Origin: Paenibacillus sp. AN1007
GTDB taxonomy: Bacteria; Bacillota; Bacilli; Paenibacillales; Paenibacillaceae
NCBI RefSeq assembly: GCF_040702995.1
Contig: NZ_CP159992.1
Coordinates: 2,195,501-2,259,500 of the forward strand
Reading direction: 5' to 3'
Length of the DNA stretch: 64,000 nucleotides
Shown here piece after piece: positions 55,384 to 64,000 of this stretch (positions within the stretch are counted from its first letter, which is position 1; every line of letters begins with the position of its first letter). A model generated the notes under the pieces. That model saw nothing but the letters and a program-made list of their open reading frames with translations. It was not told where the DNA came from and did not search any database. The translations under genes and the position numbers were made by a program.

Positions 55384-56091
55384 ATGATTTTATCTTCCAT
55401 GCGAGATGTCGTATTTGGATATGGCAAAGAGCCTGTCATTGATCAGCTGTCGCTGGATATTCTTGTGGGCGAATTTGTCGGCATCACGGGGCCGAATGGC
55501 TCTGCGAAGACAACCATGCTGAAACTGCTGCTCGGGCTCTTGAAGCCCTGGAGCGGTTCGGTACATATGAATACACAGCAGCTCCGAGGCAAAAAGCTGG
55601 AGATCGGTTACGTACCACAGCAAGTCGCCTCGTTTAATAGCGGCTTTCCCAGTACGGTGATTGAACTGGTGCGATCCGGTTGTTATCACAAGTTAGGTCT
55701 TTTTCGGAGATTCACCCCGGACAAAGAAGCGATTGTTGAAAGAAGCCTGCGTGAGGTCGGTATGTGGGAATATCGCAATGCACGCGTAGGAGAGCTTTCG
55801 GGCGGACAGAAGCAGCGAATCTGTATCGCACGAGCCTTGGCTGGACAGCCGCACGTGCTGGTGCTGGATGAACCCACGACAGGTATGGATCGGCGCAGCA
55901 GGGAAGGATTTTATAATTTAATGCGGCACTATGCGGATGTTCATGGTCTCACCATCATCATGGTTACTCACGGTCTTGAAGAAGTTGGCAACCGGTTAGA
56001 TCGAACGATCACCTTGGAGCGACAAGAAAGTGAGGAATGGCAGTGTTTGAGTACGAATTCATGCAGCGTGCTTTCTGGGCTGGCGGATTAA
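55384..56091 (+). CDS. znuC: zinc ABC transporter, ATP-binding protein
   Basis: 235 residues. Walker A GPNGSAKTT (the family often has GSGKST), Q-loop VPQQ, signature LSGGQKQR, Walker B HVLVLDEPTTGMD, and switch His in MVTHGLEE. ATG at 55384 has GAAAGAGG upstream; an in-frame upstream start at 55336 would run back to the L33 stop. Its 3' end overlaps znuB by 55 bases. Zinc specificity is inferred from the Zur box and from the His-rich binding protein downstream. Confidence 0.9.
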   Translation: MILSSMRDVVFGYGKEPVIDQLSLDILVGEFVGITGPNGSAKTTMLKLLLGLLKPWSGSVHMNTQQLRGKKLEIGYVPQQVASFNSGFPSTVIELVRSGCYHKLGLFRRFTPDKEAIVERSLREVGMWEYRNARVGELSGGQKQRICIARALAGQPHVLVLDEPTTGMDRRSREGFYNLMRHYADVHGLTIIMVTHGLEEVGNRLDRTITLERQESEEWQCLSTNSCSVLSGLAD

Positions 56092-56939
56092 TCGGGATCA
56101 TAGCTCCCATTCTGGGGGTATATCTGATGCTCAGACGGCAGGTGCTGATGGCAGATACACTTTCTCACGTTTCGCTGGCAGGGGTTGCGCTTGGTTCCAT
56201 TATGAATCTGAATCCGGTTCTAAGCGGTTTTGCTGTTGCGATGATTGGTGCGCTGCTGGTTGAACAGCTGCGGCGAAGTTATCGGACATACAGTGAGGTG
56301 CCGGTTGCGATCATTATGACATCGGGTCTTGCTTTAGCGGTGGTGTTAATGAGTCTGAAAATGAATCTTTCCAAAACCTTCAGTTCTTATCTGTTTGGTT
56401 CCATCGTCGCGGTAAGTAATATCCAGCTGTGGATGATGGCAACGGTATGTTTGATCGGATTGACCTTTTTTATCGTTCTGCGAAGACCGCTTTACAATTT
56501 AACATTTGATGAAGAGACGGCCTCCATCGGAGGCATTCAAGTGAAAGGTTTATCCTTTGCCTTTGCGGTGCTAACCGGAATGACCGTGGCCTCTGCGATG
56601 CCGATTGTCGGTGTACTGCTCGTATCTGCACTAATTGTACTGCCGGCAGCTTTAGCTCTTAGAGTCGCACAGAGTTTTGCCGCAGCAGTCGTTATTGCTG
56701 TTATTACAGGTCTCACGGGCATTTTCAGCGGTCTGACCGCTTCATACGAGTGGAATACACCGCCGGGAGGAACCATTGCACTTATCCTGTTATTTTTCCT
56801 GTTGACTGGAATATCAGCCCAAAAGCTGGTTTCAATATACAACCGTAAACGTCATCGAGCCGTTAAGCAGCAGTATATATTCATACAAAAAGCAGCACAT
56901 AAAGATGAAATGGGGAAAACACGATATGAAATTAAGTAA
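56037..56939 (+). CDS. znuB: zinc ABC transporter, permease
   Basis: 300 residues, ABC-3 family permease with about eight helices: IGIIAPILGVYLMLRRQVLMADTLSHVSLAGVALG at the N-terminus, FDEETASIGGIQVKGLSF (coupling region) and MPIVGVLLVSALIVLPAALAL. Start ATG at 56037 lies inside znuC with GTGAGGA upstream, so translation is coupled. The 3' end overlaps znuA by 14 bases. The C-terminus ends in a short charged tail. Confidence 0.9.
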   Translation: MAVFEYEFMQRAFWAGGLIGIIAPILGVYLMLRRQVLMADTLSHVSLAGVALGSIMNLNPVLSGFAVAMIGALLVEQLRRSYRTYSEVPVAIIMTSGLALAVVLMSLKMNLSKTFSSYLFGSIVAVSNIQLWMMATVCLIGLTFFIVLRRPLYNLTFDEETASIGGIQVKGLSFAFAVLTGMTVASAMPIVGVLLVSALIVLPAALALRVAQSFAAAVVIAVITGLTGIFSGLTASYEWNTPPGGTIALILLFFLLTGISAQKLVSIYNRKRHRAVKQQYIFIQKAAHKDEMGKTRYEIK

Positions 56940-58023
56940 AATTTCCGCGCTGGGACTGATCCTCAGTTTGGCCCTTGCTGCAGCAGGTTGCGGTCAAAAA
57001 ACAACAACTTCCAATCCGGATTCATCCGCAGCAGCCAGTACTTCAGCGACTTCGGAACAAAAATTAGATGTGCAGGTCAGCTTTTATCCGATGTATGATT
57101 TTACGAAAAATGTAGCTGGCGATCTGGCTGATGTACATACACTTATACCGCCAGGCATGGAGCCGCATGATTGGGAACCGACACCTCAGGACATCGCCAG
57201 CATTGAAAAAGCGGATGTTCTCGTCTACAACGGGGCAGGCATGGAATCTTGGATGGATCAGGTCAAAGACAGTCTGACTAATAGCAAACTTGTGCAGGTG
57301 GAAGCCAGTCAGGGAATTACACTTCACGAGGGTGGAGAAGAAGACCATGATCATGGCCGCGATCAGGACCATGCAGACCAAGCGACGAACACTGAAGATC
57401 ATGATCACGCGGATGCTGATGCTGCGAAAGATCATAACCATGACCATGAAGCAGCGGCTGGCGAGGAGCATCATCATGACCATGATCACGATCATGGCGG
57501 GATTGATCCCCATGTATGGCTTTCTCCGGCACTGGCTGTGAAGGAAGTACGCAGCATTGAAGCCGGACTTGCAAAAGCAGCTCCCCGGCACGCTGACCAG
57601 TTTAAGCAAAATGCCGACGCATACATCGCCAAGCTGGAGGCGCTGGATCAGGATTTCAAGACGGCGGTGAAGGACAGTAAACGGAAGGACTTCATTACAC
57701 AGCATGCGGCTTTTGGATACTTGGCAGCAGAATACGGTCTACAGCAGGTTCCGATCGCCGGGTTATCTCCTGAACAGGAGCCATCCGCAGCACAGATGGC
57801 GTCTGTTATTGATTTTGCCAAAGAACATAAGGTAAAAACCATTTTTTTCGAAACCCTTGTTTCCTCTAAAGTATCCGAGACTATTGCCAAAGAAGTCGGA
57901 GCCAAGACAGCTGTATTAAACCCGATTGAAGGTCTGACTGAGGATGAGGTGAAGGCAGGCAAGGACTACATTAGTGTGATGAGAGAGAATCTCGAATCGC
58001 TGAAGCTGGCATTGAACGAGTAG
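56926..58023 (+). CDS. znuA: zinc ABC transporter, substrate-binding lipoprotein
   Basis: About 365 residues. Signal peptide with lipobox LAAAGCG, so Cys is lipidated and the protein is membrane-anchored. Cluster A-1 zinc-binding protein: YPMYDFTKNVAGD, MEPHDWEPTP (metal His), DPHVWLSP (metal His), HAAFGYLAAEYGL (metal His), and a Glu/Asp near the C-terminus. Between them is a long His/Asp-rich loop (about residues 140-195) typical of zinc-specific ZnuA/AdcA proteins. ATG at 56926 gives a proper signal peptide; a start at 56905 adds seven residues. Confidence 0.92.
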   Translation: MKLSKISALGLILSLALAAAGCGQKTTTSNPDSSAAASTSATSEQKLDVQVSFYPMYDFTKNVAGDLADVHTLIPPGMEPHDWEPTPQDIASIEKADVLVYNGAGMESWMDQVKDSLTNSKLVQVEASQGITLHEGGEEDHDHGRDQDHADQATNTEDHDHADADAAKDHNHDHEAAAGEEHHHDHDHDHGGIDPHVWLSPALAVKEVRSIEAGLAKAAPRHADQFKQNADAYIAKLEALDQDFKTAVKDSKRKDFITQHAAFGYLAAEYGLQQVPIAGLSPEQEPSAAQMASVIDFAKEHKVKTIFFETLVSSKVSETIAKEVGAKTAVLNPIEGLTEDEVKAGKDYISVMRENLESLKLALNE

Positions 58024-58123
58024 GAACTTTAATGAGAATTTGATGCTTTTCACTGAAAAAGGTACAATATAACAACATGCTGAGGAATGGATGTGGCCTG
58101 TTCCTCTGCCTTTTGCGAAGCAG

Positions 58124-58147
58124 AGAGCACAGTGATGTGCTCTTTTT
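58124..58147 (+). terminator. terminator of the znu operon
   Basis: AGAGCAC/GTGCTCT stem with a six-base loop, followed by TTTTT. Confidence 0.75.
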
Positions 58148-58186
58148 CGCTTGAGATGACCGGACCGTGCAGAATAGGAGGACACG

Positions 58187-58678
58187 ATGAATTCACATGA
58201 TAAAGAGGGAGAACAGGAAGTACTGCTGAGTGAACAGCCTGCCCATCTGTGGCGAAGACGGAAACAGGAACTCCTGCACTGGACAGAGCGGGACAAACGG
58301 ACCGTATCACCCAAACGAACAGCGATATGGAATGGGGTAGAGGTCGATGCGGAACTGGTTCACACACTGAGTCTGCTGCAGGGAGCAGGAGTGCAGACCG
58401 AGTATTCGTGTGCGGGTGTCAGCCCGCTGGACGAACCTGTAGATCATTCACTTTATGCATATGTAACGCTTATTCAGAGTCAGGCGGCAGAACAGTTTGT
58501 GTGCTGCGCACGCAGCCGGATGCGGAATCGATTACTTGTAACTTTTGAAGCGGAACGGGGCCGATATGATCTATCCTCATTTTTTATTGGACACAACCGA
58601 AGCTTCTGCTGGTGGATTGAACGGTGCGCACTTGATTTTAAAAGGCGAAACGAAGCAGGGCAGCCTGACGTAATATAA
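58187..58678 (+). CDS. hypothetical protein with a TEYSCAG motif
   Basis: 163 residues, soluble. The central part reads VEVDAELVHTLSLLQGAGVQTEYSCAGVS, then YAYVTL, a pattern resembling a small domain found in many uncharacterised bacterial and phage proteins (LLxxxGxxTxxSCxG ... YxxF), distantly like the TYW3 fold. Three further Cys and several Trp occur in the C-terminal half. AGGAGG is 5 bases before the ATG. Followed by an M50-like membrane protein gene. Function unknown. Confidence 0.65.
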   Translation: MNSHDKEGEQEVLLSEQPAHLWRRRKQELLHWTERDKRTVSPKRTAIWNGVEVDAELVHTLSLLQGAGVQTEYSCAGVSPLDEPVDHSLYAYVTLIQSQAAEQFVCCARSRMRNRLLVTFEAERGRYDLSSFFIGHNRSFCWWIERCALDFKRRNEAGQPDVI

Positions 58679-58720
58679 TGGATAAGCTCGCTTACTTGAA
58701 GGCAAGGAGGTCTGACCCGA

Positions 58721-59428
58721 GTGAACAAGTGGCTCAAAACGATACTTTTTCTAGTGGCCTCTGTATTCCTGACCCGTTTTATCCCGTTCTCGTCGTTGTT
58801 TCGCAATCTGGATACGATGATCCATGAATTCGCTCATGCGCTGATGACGCTGGTTTTGTCGGGCAAGGTGCTGCGAATTGAACTGTATGCGGATCACAGC
58901 GGGGTAACATATTCGTCCATGCTGACAGCAGGCAGATCGATATTCGTCTCGCTGGCAGGTTACATCGGGGCTTCCCTTTTTGCCTGGCTTCTGTTTTACC
59001 TGTACCGCAAAGGGCGGCACATGTGGGGTTTGGGGATTATGACCGCTGTGGCACTTGTGTCGCTGGTGCTGTACGTCAGAGGTGAATTCGGCATGTTGTG
59101 GTTGACCGGGTTTATTGCGCTGAATGTCGTGATTATGATATTTGGTGTGAAAATCGCCAAGTACTACTATCTGCTCCTGGCCTTCATAACGCTGGAGGAG
59201 TCGGTTGTCGGTGCGATGTACATCGGCTGGTTGTCCTGGACTCGACCGTCTCAGGCTGGAGATGCAGCGAATCTGGCGCACCAGACGTTCATGCCTGCAC
59301 TGTTCTGGGGTACGCTGTTTGCGTTGTTTGCCCTGTGGTGTGCAAGAGGAGCGCTCAGTCTCTTTTTTCGCAAGGAAGGCACAGCAAACGGCTCGAAGTC
59401 GAAATCCCGCGGCTTAAATCGTGCATAA
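58721..59428 (+). CDS. M50-like membrane metallopeptidase family protein
   Basis: 235 residues with about six membrane helices. The HEFAH motif (about residues 36-40) is the M50 zinc-binding HExxH, set within a predicted membrane segment. A second conserved Asp lies later in an uncertain position. GTG at 58721 has AAGGAGG 11 bases upstream. These YybP/YpjP-type M50B-like proteins have no known substrate; proteolytic activity is only inferred. Confidence 0.72.
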   Translation: MNKWLKTILFLVASVFLTRFIPFSSLFRNLDTMIHEFAHALMTLVLSGKVLRIELYADHSGVTYSSMLTAGRSIFVSLAGYIGASLFAWLLFYLYRKGRHMWGLGIMTAVALVSLVLYVRGEFGMLWLTGFIALNVVIMIFGVKIAKYYYLLLAFITLEESVVGAMYIGWLSWTRPSQAGDAANLAHQTFMPALFWGTLFALFALWCARGALSLFFRKEGTANGSKSKSRGLNRA

Positions 59429-59464
59429 GGATTAATGTGAATACGGTTCAACGAATATACAAAG

Positions 59465-59498
59465 AGCACCCCTTTTGCCGAAAAGGAGGTGCTTTTTG
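59465..59498 (+). terminator. terminator after the M50-like gene
   Basis: AGCACC-CCTTTT pairs with AAAAGG-A-GGTGCT around GCCG, followed by TTTTT. Confidence 0.8.
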
Positions 59499-59557
59499 CT
59501 GTCGGTTTCCAGGCTGCATTGCAGCAGCTGTTTATATGTGTTCTGGTTTATAGGGAG

Positions 59558-59929
59558 CTAGTTCCCTAGATTGTCCCATAAGGCGTAAAAGTAATAAATC
59601 TCCTCCATGATCGCCTGATCATCTCGTGCAGTAATGCCTCCCTTGATTCGAGCGAGCGCACCCAGAATATCATAAATGCTTTCACGTTCCACGCTGAACT
59701 GAATCCGATTGACAATTCGATCCCATGCCTTCATGGCGTAATCGATTTGGGTTTTGGCTGGGGTCCACTGCTTGTTCTGAACCTGTTTCTCCAGTAATTG
59801 AATGGAGTCAAGTAATCGATCCTGTGTACCGAACGGTTTTTTCAGCAAAGGCCCGCTGACCATGACCATGATAAACAGCAGAAGCATAACGATAGGGATC
59901 GTATAGAGCAGCCATTTATGTTTTTTCAT
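59558..59929 (-). CDS. DUF4363 family protein
   Basis: 123 residues. One N-terminal hydrophobic segment (LLYTIPIVMLLLFIMVMVSG, about 6-25), then a soluble helical domain (LDSIQLLEKQVQNKQWTPAKTQIDYAMKAWDRI). It matches the DUF4363 pattern in sequence and in being the partner of a DUF421 membrane protein (directly upstream, same operon). ATG at 59929 has GGGAGG 8 bases before it; a nearer ATG is too close. Role unknown. Confidence 0.78.
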   Translation of the reverse strand: MKKHKWLLYTIPIVMLLLFIMVMVSGPLLKKPFGTQDRLLDSIQLLEKQVQNKQWTPAKTQIDYAMKAWDRIVNRIQFSVERESIYDILGALARIKGGITARDDQAIMEEIYYFYALWDNLGN

Positions 59930-59987
59930 CTGCATACCTCCCGAGACAAGCCTGATTGGATCAGAATAAGCAGTCACTTATGTTTTG

Positions 59988-60719
59988 TCATTTACGACCT
60001 TTTTTATCATCATTTGTTCCAGCCTCGTCCGATATCTGATCCTTGTATAAATCAACATATAACTTGTCATTTGGCAGAATGGCAGCAAATGCAATGTCCT
60101 GGATGGTCAGATTTTGCTTTTTCAGCTGCTCTGTTAACCAACGTTGATCCTTATTTCGTTCCGCCAGTTTCTCCTTAATCAGCACACCGTCGATAATCAG
60201 CTCGGTCATGAGCTTCTGAGGCGGCGGGTGCATGTGCATGTCACTCGCGGTAACAGGCTGATTCTCTGGTTTCAATGCAATGGAGAGGGTACCGTCTGGT
60301 TCCAAAATCCCATAGTTGACCGTGGTTATGTCAAATACGTCCTTTTGCCGCAGCATCATGGTAAGTTCATCGAACTTTACTCGCATTTGATTCAGGTTTT
60401 GTTCCAGAATGCTGCCGTTCTGAATAACCAGTGTGGGGTCCGAATCCATGATTTTGGAGAAAGCACGACTTTTCAGCGTAATGTATTGAAAAATGATGGT
60501 GATCAACGTGAAGATGGTCAGCGCAACAAAATGAATCCATGCTTTGGAGGACAGATCCGTCGCGAACGTACCTGCAATGGAACCGATCGTAATGCCGTTA
60601 ATATAGTCAAAATAGGTCAAGTTGCCCATCTGCTGTTTTCCCAGCACCCTTGTATAGATAATTAAAGTGAGAAAAGCGATAATCGCTCGCACAACAACGA
60701 CCGTAGTTTCCTCCATCAT
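59988..60719 (-). CDS. DUF421 (YetF-like) membrane protein
   Basis: 243 residues. Three N-terminal membrane helices (about 5-95) with TRVLGKQQMGNLTYFDYINGITIGSIAGTFATD, the DUF421 signature, then a soluble YetF/YcaP-type C-terminal domain including YGILEPDGTLSIALKPENQP. ATG at 60719 has AAAGGTGG upstream. In spore formers members of this family occur in spore-membrane operons with DUF4363 proteins; the function is not known. Confidence 0.88.
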   Translation of the reverse strand: MMEETTVVVVRAIIAFLTLIIYTRVLGKQQMGNLTYFDYINGITIGSIAGTFATDLSSKAWIHFVALTIFTLITIIFQYITLKSRAFSKIMDSDPTLVIQNGSILEQNLNQMRVKFDELTMMLRQKDVFDITTVNYGILEPDGTLSIALKPENQPVTASDMHMHPPPQKLMTELIIDGVLIKEKLAERNKDQRWLTEQLKKQNLTIQDIAFAAILPNDKLYVDLYKDQISDEAGTNDDKKGRK

Positions 60720-60803
60720 ATATGGATCACCACCTTTACACCCACAATCCTTGCCCACAACGAGGCAATTTATTCCTTATCACCTGAAGGTCAAATCAAC
60801 GTC

Positions 60804-60846
60804 AAAAAAACCGAAGCCCGTGATCATATCACGAGGTTCGGTTTAA
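60804..60846 (-). terminator. terminator of the gntR-uxuA-uxuB operon
   Basis: On the minus strand AAACCGAA...CGTGAT pairs with ATCACG...TTCGGTTT, followed by a run of T (plus-strand A tract at 60804-60810). Confidence 0.75.
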
Positions 60847-60888
60847 GTGTGAATCTGTTCCAGACAATCGATGTGTCCAAAACGAAGT

Positions 60889-61764
60889 CTATACGCCCGA
60901 ATAGGCCATGAATCCGCCGTCTACAGGGACGACAATACCCGTCACAAAGCCGGACTGCTGTTCATCTGCCAGCCACATTAACGTACCCAGCAAATCTTCG
61001 GGTTTCCCAAAACGACGCATTGGGGTATGCGCAATAATTTTGCTGGAACGCTCCGTAGGTGAGCCGTCAGGCTGCAAAAGCAAGCTGCGGTTCTGCTCGG
61101 TCAGGAAGAAGCCTGGAGCAATTGCATTGACCCGAATTCCCGACTCTGCCAAATGCACAGCAAGCCATTGCGTAAAATTGTTAATAGCCGCCTTGGCAGC
61201 ACTATACGCAGGTACTTTGGTCATAGGAGATGGGGCGCTCATGGACGATATATTGATAACCGCAGCCGGTACATCGCGCTCAATCATGTGTTTGGCAAAA
61301 ATTTGAGTAGGGATGAGGGAGCCAACAAAGTTCAGATCCATCACCTGCCGAACCCCCTCTATACTTACATCAAAAAAGGTGGTTACGTCTGGATTAGCCA
61401 GATCCTCGGGTTTAAAAATTTCATTGGTTGTATTGGCACTGGCGTGATTACCGCCTGCACCGTTAATTAATATGTCGCATGGGCCGAGCTGTTCGCGAAC
61501 GATATCGGCTGCTGCCTGTACACTTTCGGCCTGGGTAACATCACATGCTGCGGCAATGGCACGGCCGCCTGCTTTTTCAATTGCAGATGCAACTTCCTGT
61601 CCTTTGGACACCGTCCGGTTCAGAATGGCAATTTGCGCACCGTGTCTTGCGAGTTCTTCGGCCATTGCCCGGCACAATACGCCGGCGCCGCCGGTAATGA
61701 CAACCGTTTTGCCTTGAAGACGGGAAGTGCGTTCCGGATTCAGGTTCGAATTGAGTTGACTCAT
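60889..61764 (-). CDS. uxuB: D-mannonate oxidoreductase, SDR type
   Basis: 291 residues, short-chain dehydrogenase: [18 protein letters not shown] (NAD loop), NGAGGNH, and the catalytic Ser-Tyr-Lys with ISSMSAPSP and YSAAKAAI. The long insertion after the NAGG motif is typical of the Bacillales D-mannonate oxidoreductase that reduces D-fructuronate to D-mannonate. AAAGGAGGG precedes the ATG, which overlaps the uxuA stop by four bases. Substrate assignment rests on the uxuA partner. Confidence 0.88.
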   Translation of the reverse strand: MSQLNSNLNPERTSRLQGKTVVITGGAGVLCRAMAEELARHGAQIAILNRTVSKGQEVASAIEKAGGRAIAAACDVTQAESVQAAADIVREQLGPCDILINGAGGNHASANTTNEIFKPEDLANPDVTTFFDVSIEGVRQVMDLNFVGSLIPTQIFAKHMIERDVPAAVINISSMSAPSPMTKVPAYSAAKAAINNFTQWLAVHLAESGIRVNAIAPGFFLTEQNRSLLLQPDGSPTERSSKIIAHTPMRRFGKPEDLLGTLMWLADEQQSGFVTGIVVPVDGGFMAYSGV

Positions 61765-62828
61765 ACTTTTGCCCTCCTTTGCAGCGAATCCCAGACACCC
61801 CAGAGATACATTATACCAAGCGCGCGATCATACAGCCCGTAGCCCGGTCTGCATTGTTCTCCCCACAGATGCCGTCCGTGGTCCGGTCGCGCGTATCCTT
61901 CGAAACCAATATCGTGATAGGCTTCCACAATACCCGCGATATCTACACTTCCGTCCTGACTGCGGTGAGAAGTTTCGATAAAGTCCCCATTATCATATAC
62001 CTTCACATTCCGAATGTGGGCAAATGGAATCCGATCTTTGAATTCATGGATCATGCCAATGATATCATTGCTCGGGTTGGCTCCCAGAGAACCGCTGCAC
62101 AAGGTTACACTGTTAGCTGGACTATCATACAGATTCAGGTACCTGCGAACATTGTCTTGATTAATAATGATTTTCGGAAGACCGAAAATTGGCCAAGGCG
62201 GATCGTCCGGGTGAATAGCCATTCGAATGCCAAGCCGCTCGGCGGCCGGGATGATCTCCTGCAGGAAGTAGCGTGCATTCTCCCACATGTCTTCCTCGGT
62301 TACATCTTTATAGGCTTCAAACAAACCTGTCAGATACTGCAGTCGCTCCGGCTCCCAGCCGGGCATCGTCAGGTCAGTGTTTTCAGTAATTTTACGAACA
62401 AGCTCCAGCGGTTCGATGTTGTGCAGTCTGCTGCTTTCATAGAAGAGGGCTGTTGAACCGTCCTCCATCTCTTTGTGCATATCCGTACGCAGCCAGTCAA
62501 ATATCGGCATAAAGTTGTAACAGATTACTTTTACGCCTACTTCAGCAAGTTTCTCCATTGTTTTAATGTAATTCGCAATATACTTGTCCCGGGAAGGCAG
62601 TCCTAGCTTGATATCCTCATGAATATTCACACTTTCTACGACATCCAGATGCAGCCCGGCTTTGTCTGCAGCGGCTTTGACCGCAAGTATTTTGTCCATT
62701 GGCCACTCGTCGCCAGCAGGAACGTCATGCAGCGCCCATACAATGCCTTCAACTCCGGGGATTTGCCGGATATGATCCAGTGATACTGTGTCATTGCCTT
62801 CGCCAAACCAGCGAAAAACCATCTTCAT
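61761..62828 (-). CDS. uxuA: mannonate dehydratase
   Basis: About 355 residues, TIM-barrel enzyme making 2-keto-3-deoxygluconate from D-mannonate. [40 protein letters not shown] at the N-terminus, [34 protein letters not shown] (metal His) and [12 protein letters not shown] (catalytic and metal His) are classic UxuA blocks. ATG at 62828 has GAGGTGA upstream. The kinase, aldolase and uronate isomerase of the pathway are not in this window. Confidence 0.95.
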   Translation of the reverse strand: MKMVFRWFGEGNDTVSLDHIRQIPGVEGIVWALHDVPAGDEWPMDKILAVKAAADKAGLHLDVVESVNIHEDIKLGLPSRDKYIANYIKTMEKLAEVGVKVICYNFMPIFDWLRTDMHKEMEDGSTALFYESSRLHNIEPLELVRKITENTDLTMPGWEPERLQYLTGLFEAYKDVTEEDMWENARYFLQEIIPAAERLGIRMAIHPDDPPWPIFGLPKIIINQDNVRRYLNLYDSPANSVTLCSGSLGANPSNDIIGMIHEFKDRIPFAHIRNVKVYDNGDFIETSHRSQDGSVDIAGIVEAYHDIGFEGYARPDHGRHLWGEQCRPGYGLYDRALGIMYLWGVWDSLQRRAKV

Positions 62829-62897
62829 TCTATTCACCTCATCATGATTAGTGGAAGCAGCAGCATGCCTTGTGATGCACAAGCAGTAAAGTACAGC

Positions 62898-63629
62898 TCA
62901 TTGAAAATAAGAAGGATATGTATCCCGCAGCACAGCCAGGTCCGTCACAGTCAAGTGCAGATGCTCTTGAGCCAGACGTTCTGCTTGTTCCGCATCCTGC
63001 TGCTTAATCGCCTGGACCATTGATCTATGCTGCTCAATCAGGTGATCCCAATGATGGTCTGAGGACAGACGAAGCATACGGCTTCGATTCAAATGTACAC
63101 TCATCTGCTCAATCACCGTCCAGGTTTTGCTTTTGTTACAGCCTGCAAAAAGAGTGCTATGGAACTCCTCATCCAGTTGAAACATACGCTCGTCATCCGG
63201 TTCGTTCTGACACTGCTGCTGGAGTGTGAGATTCTGTTCAAGGGCAGACATCTGCTCCGCCGGAAAGTGTTCACATGCCAGCCGAATGACTGCACGTTCA
63301 AGATGTTCTCTCATGAATCGGGCTTCCTCAACGAGATCAACTTGAATGAGAGAAACATACGTACCGCGCTGCGGGTACACTTCCAGCAAACCTTCTTGAG
63401 CCAGACGGACAAAGCTCTCGCGGACAGGTGTCCGGCTGACTTGGAAGTCCAGCGATATTTCTTTCTCCGAGATGGCTGTGCCCGGGGGCAGATCCAGACT
63501 CAAAATCTGTTTTTTCAGCGTGTCATATACAAGATCTCGCGTCGAGTAGGACTGTTTATTCAGCGCTGACAGATGACTGGTGATCGGCGGCAAAGCGGTT
63601 TTGGATGACAACTTCGGAATTTGATCCAC
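62898..63629 (-). CDS. GntR/FadR family regulator of hexuronate catabolism
   Basis: 243 residues. GntR winged helix (YSTRDLVYDTLKKQILSLDLPPGTAISEKEISLDFQVSRTPVRESFVRLAQEGLLEVYPQRGTYVS) followed by an all-helical FCD effector domain (FMREHLERAVIRLACEHF ... DEEFHSTLFAGCN ... HRSMVQAIKQQD) with its metal-binding Asp and His residues. Start GTG at 63629 with AAGGAG upstream. Same operon as uxuA and uxuB, and an inverted repeat lies at its promoter, so it likely regulates the operon and itself in response to a uronate or its products. Confidence 0.88.
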   Translation of the reverse strand: MDQIPKLSSKTALPPITSHLSALNKQSYSTRDLVYDTLKKQILSLDLPPGTAISEKEISLDFQVSRTPVRESFVRLAQEGLLEVYPQRGTYVSLIQVDLVEEARFMREHLERAVIRLACEHFPAEQMSALEQNLTLQQQCQNEPDDERMFQLDEEFHSTLFAGCNKSKTWTVIEQMSVHLNRSRMLRLSSDHHWDHLIEQHRSMVQAIKQQDAEQAERLAQEHLHLTVTDLAVLRDTYPSYFQ

Positions 63630-63653
63630 AACTTCAACTCCTTCTCCGCCATA

Positions 63654-63673
63654 CTACCATACAAGTATGGTAG
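63654..63673. promoter_or_regulatory. GntR operator, 20-bp palindrome
   Basis: CTACCATAC-AA-GTATGGTAG, perfect 9-base arms, 25 bases upstream of the gntR start. FadR-type GntR proteins bind such short palindromes. Confidence 0.6.
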
Positions 63674-63674
63674 A

Positions 63675-63689
63675 TTGGAAGCGTTTTAT
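63675..63689. promoter_or_regulatory. cre-like site near the gntR promoter
   Basis: TTGGAAGCGTTTTAT matches the CcpA consensus except at the penultimate defined C. It abuts the GntR palindrome. Confidence 0.4.
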
Positions 63690-63849
63690 TTTTTGATTGC
63701 ATAATTATGTCGGAGAACTGCGCCTGGGAACTTGACTTGCGATTTAATCCGAATAGAAGTACAATTTGAATGATTACGTTCGTTTGTTTAAACATTTGGA
63801 ATTATAGAATGCGATGCTGTAATCTCAGAATGATAATGGAGGTGTAATC

Positions 63850-64000
63850 ATGAGTCAGAAGGCAATGACGATTTTTCAAACTTGTATTCCACTGTTTCAG
63901 GTGCTCAGCGATCCTCATCGTCAGTCCATAGTGCTGATGCTGAGCGAGAAGGGCAAAATGACTGTGAATGAAATAACGGAGAAGTCGAATCTGTCCCGAC
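63850..64000 (+). CDS. ArsR family transcriptional regulator, N-terminal part (truncated by window edge)
   Basis: 50 residues are visible: IFQTCIPLFQVLSDPHRQSIVLMLSEKGKMTVNEITEKSNLSR, the dimer helix and start of the winged helix-turn-helix of ArsR/SmtB repressors (the usual LSDPxRxxIL motif). GGAGGT lies 8 bases before the ATG. No metal-binding Cys motif is seen in the visible part, so the effector is unknown. Confidence 0.82.
   Translation, partial: MSQKAMTIFQTCIPLFQVLSDPHRQSIVLMLSEKGKMTVNEITEKSNLSR

Overview
The window reads as a chromosomal segment of a Paenibacillus-like, spore-forming Gram-positive bacterium. Genes are preceded by strong AGGAGG-type ribosome binding sites, GTG and TTG starts are common, and terminators are typical rho-independent hairpins. 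The content also fits: a PucR-controlled purine operon, a SorC-type DeoR with a deo operon, Zur-box-controlled zinc genes, and a modular secreted GH26 mannanase. No rRNA, tRNA, CRISPR array, prophage or intact insertion sequence was found. About 50 coding genes are supported.

Layout. 1-5 kb: the tail of a DUF6147-like secreted protein, an ECF sigma factor/anti-sigma pair, and two tandem M29 aminopeptidases. 5-12 kb: an MBL-fold hydrolase, an aldose epimerase, fumarase and a hybrid CHASE3/GAF histidine kinase. 12-22 kb: purine catabolism (PucR, OHCU decarboxylase, HIU hydrolase, amidohydrolase, XdhC, a MobA-like enzyme and the three xanthine dehydrogenase subunits), with no urate oxidase and a frameshifted FAD subunit. 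22-26 kb: a hypothetical membrane-anchored protein, a GH26 mannanase and an 800-bp AT-rich gap with a MITE-like element and a decayed ORF. 26-37 kb: GlpX, a LacI regulator with a Gfo/Idh-ThuA-Gfo/Idh cluster, an AdaA/SPL-type DNA repair pair (the SPL gene frameshifted), another Gfo/Idh enzyme, a methyltransferase, an epimerase and a second LacI regulator. 37-42 kb: an L-fucose operon (isomerase, FGGY kinase, frameshifted class II aldolase). 42-51 kb: an azoreductase and the deoxyribonucleoside regulon deoR, deoC, nupC, deoB, deoD, pdp. 51-58 kb: a zinc-starvation region with four Zur boxes (TIGR03943 protein and permease; COG0523 GTPase; alternative L33; ZnuCBA). 58-64 kb: unknowns, a DUF421/DUF4363 pair, a GntR-uxuA-uxuB hexuronate operon, and the start of an ArsR regulator.

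The most unusual structure is at 49179-49755, between deoD and pdp. Three near-identical ~200-bp tandem units each fold, by inspection, into one long rod-like hairpin with several nested stems, and the differences between copies fall mostly in predicted loops. This could be a structured RNA or a mobile intergenic repeat inserted in the deo transcript. Other notable signals are three independent single-base frameshifts in otherwise intact genes (sequencing error or real decay), a 27-bp tandem triplication over the stop codon of the MobA-like gene, and a coherent set of predicted operators (Zur, DeoR, GntR, LacI-type, cre).
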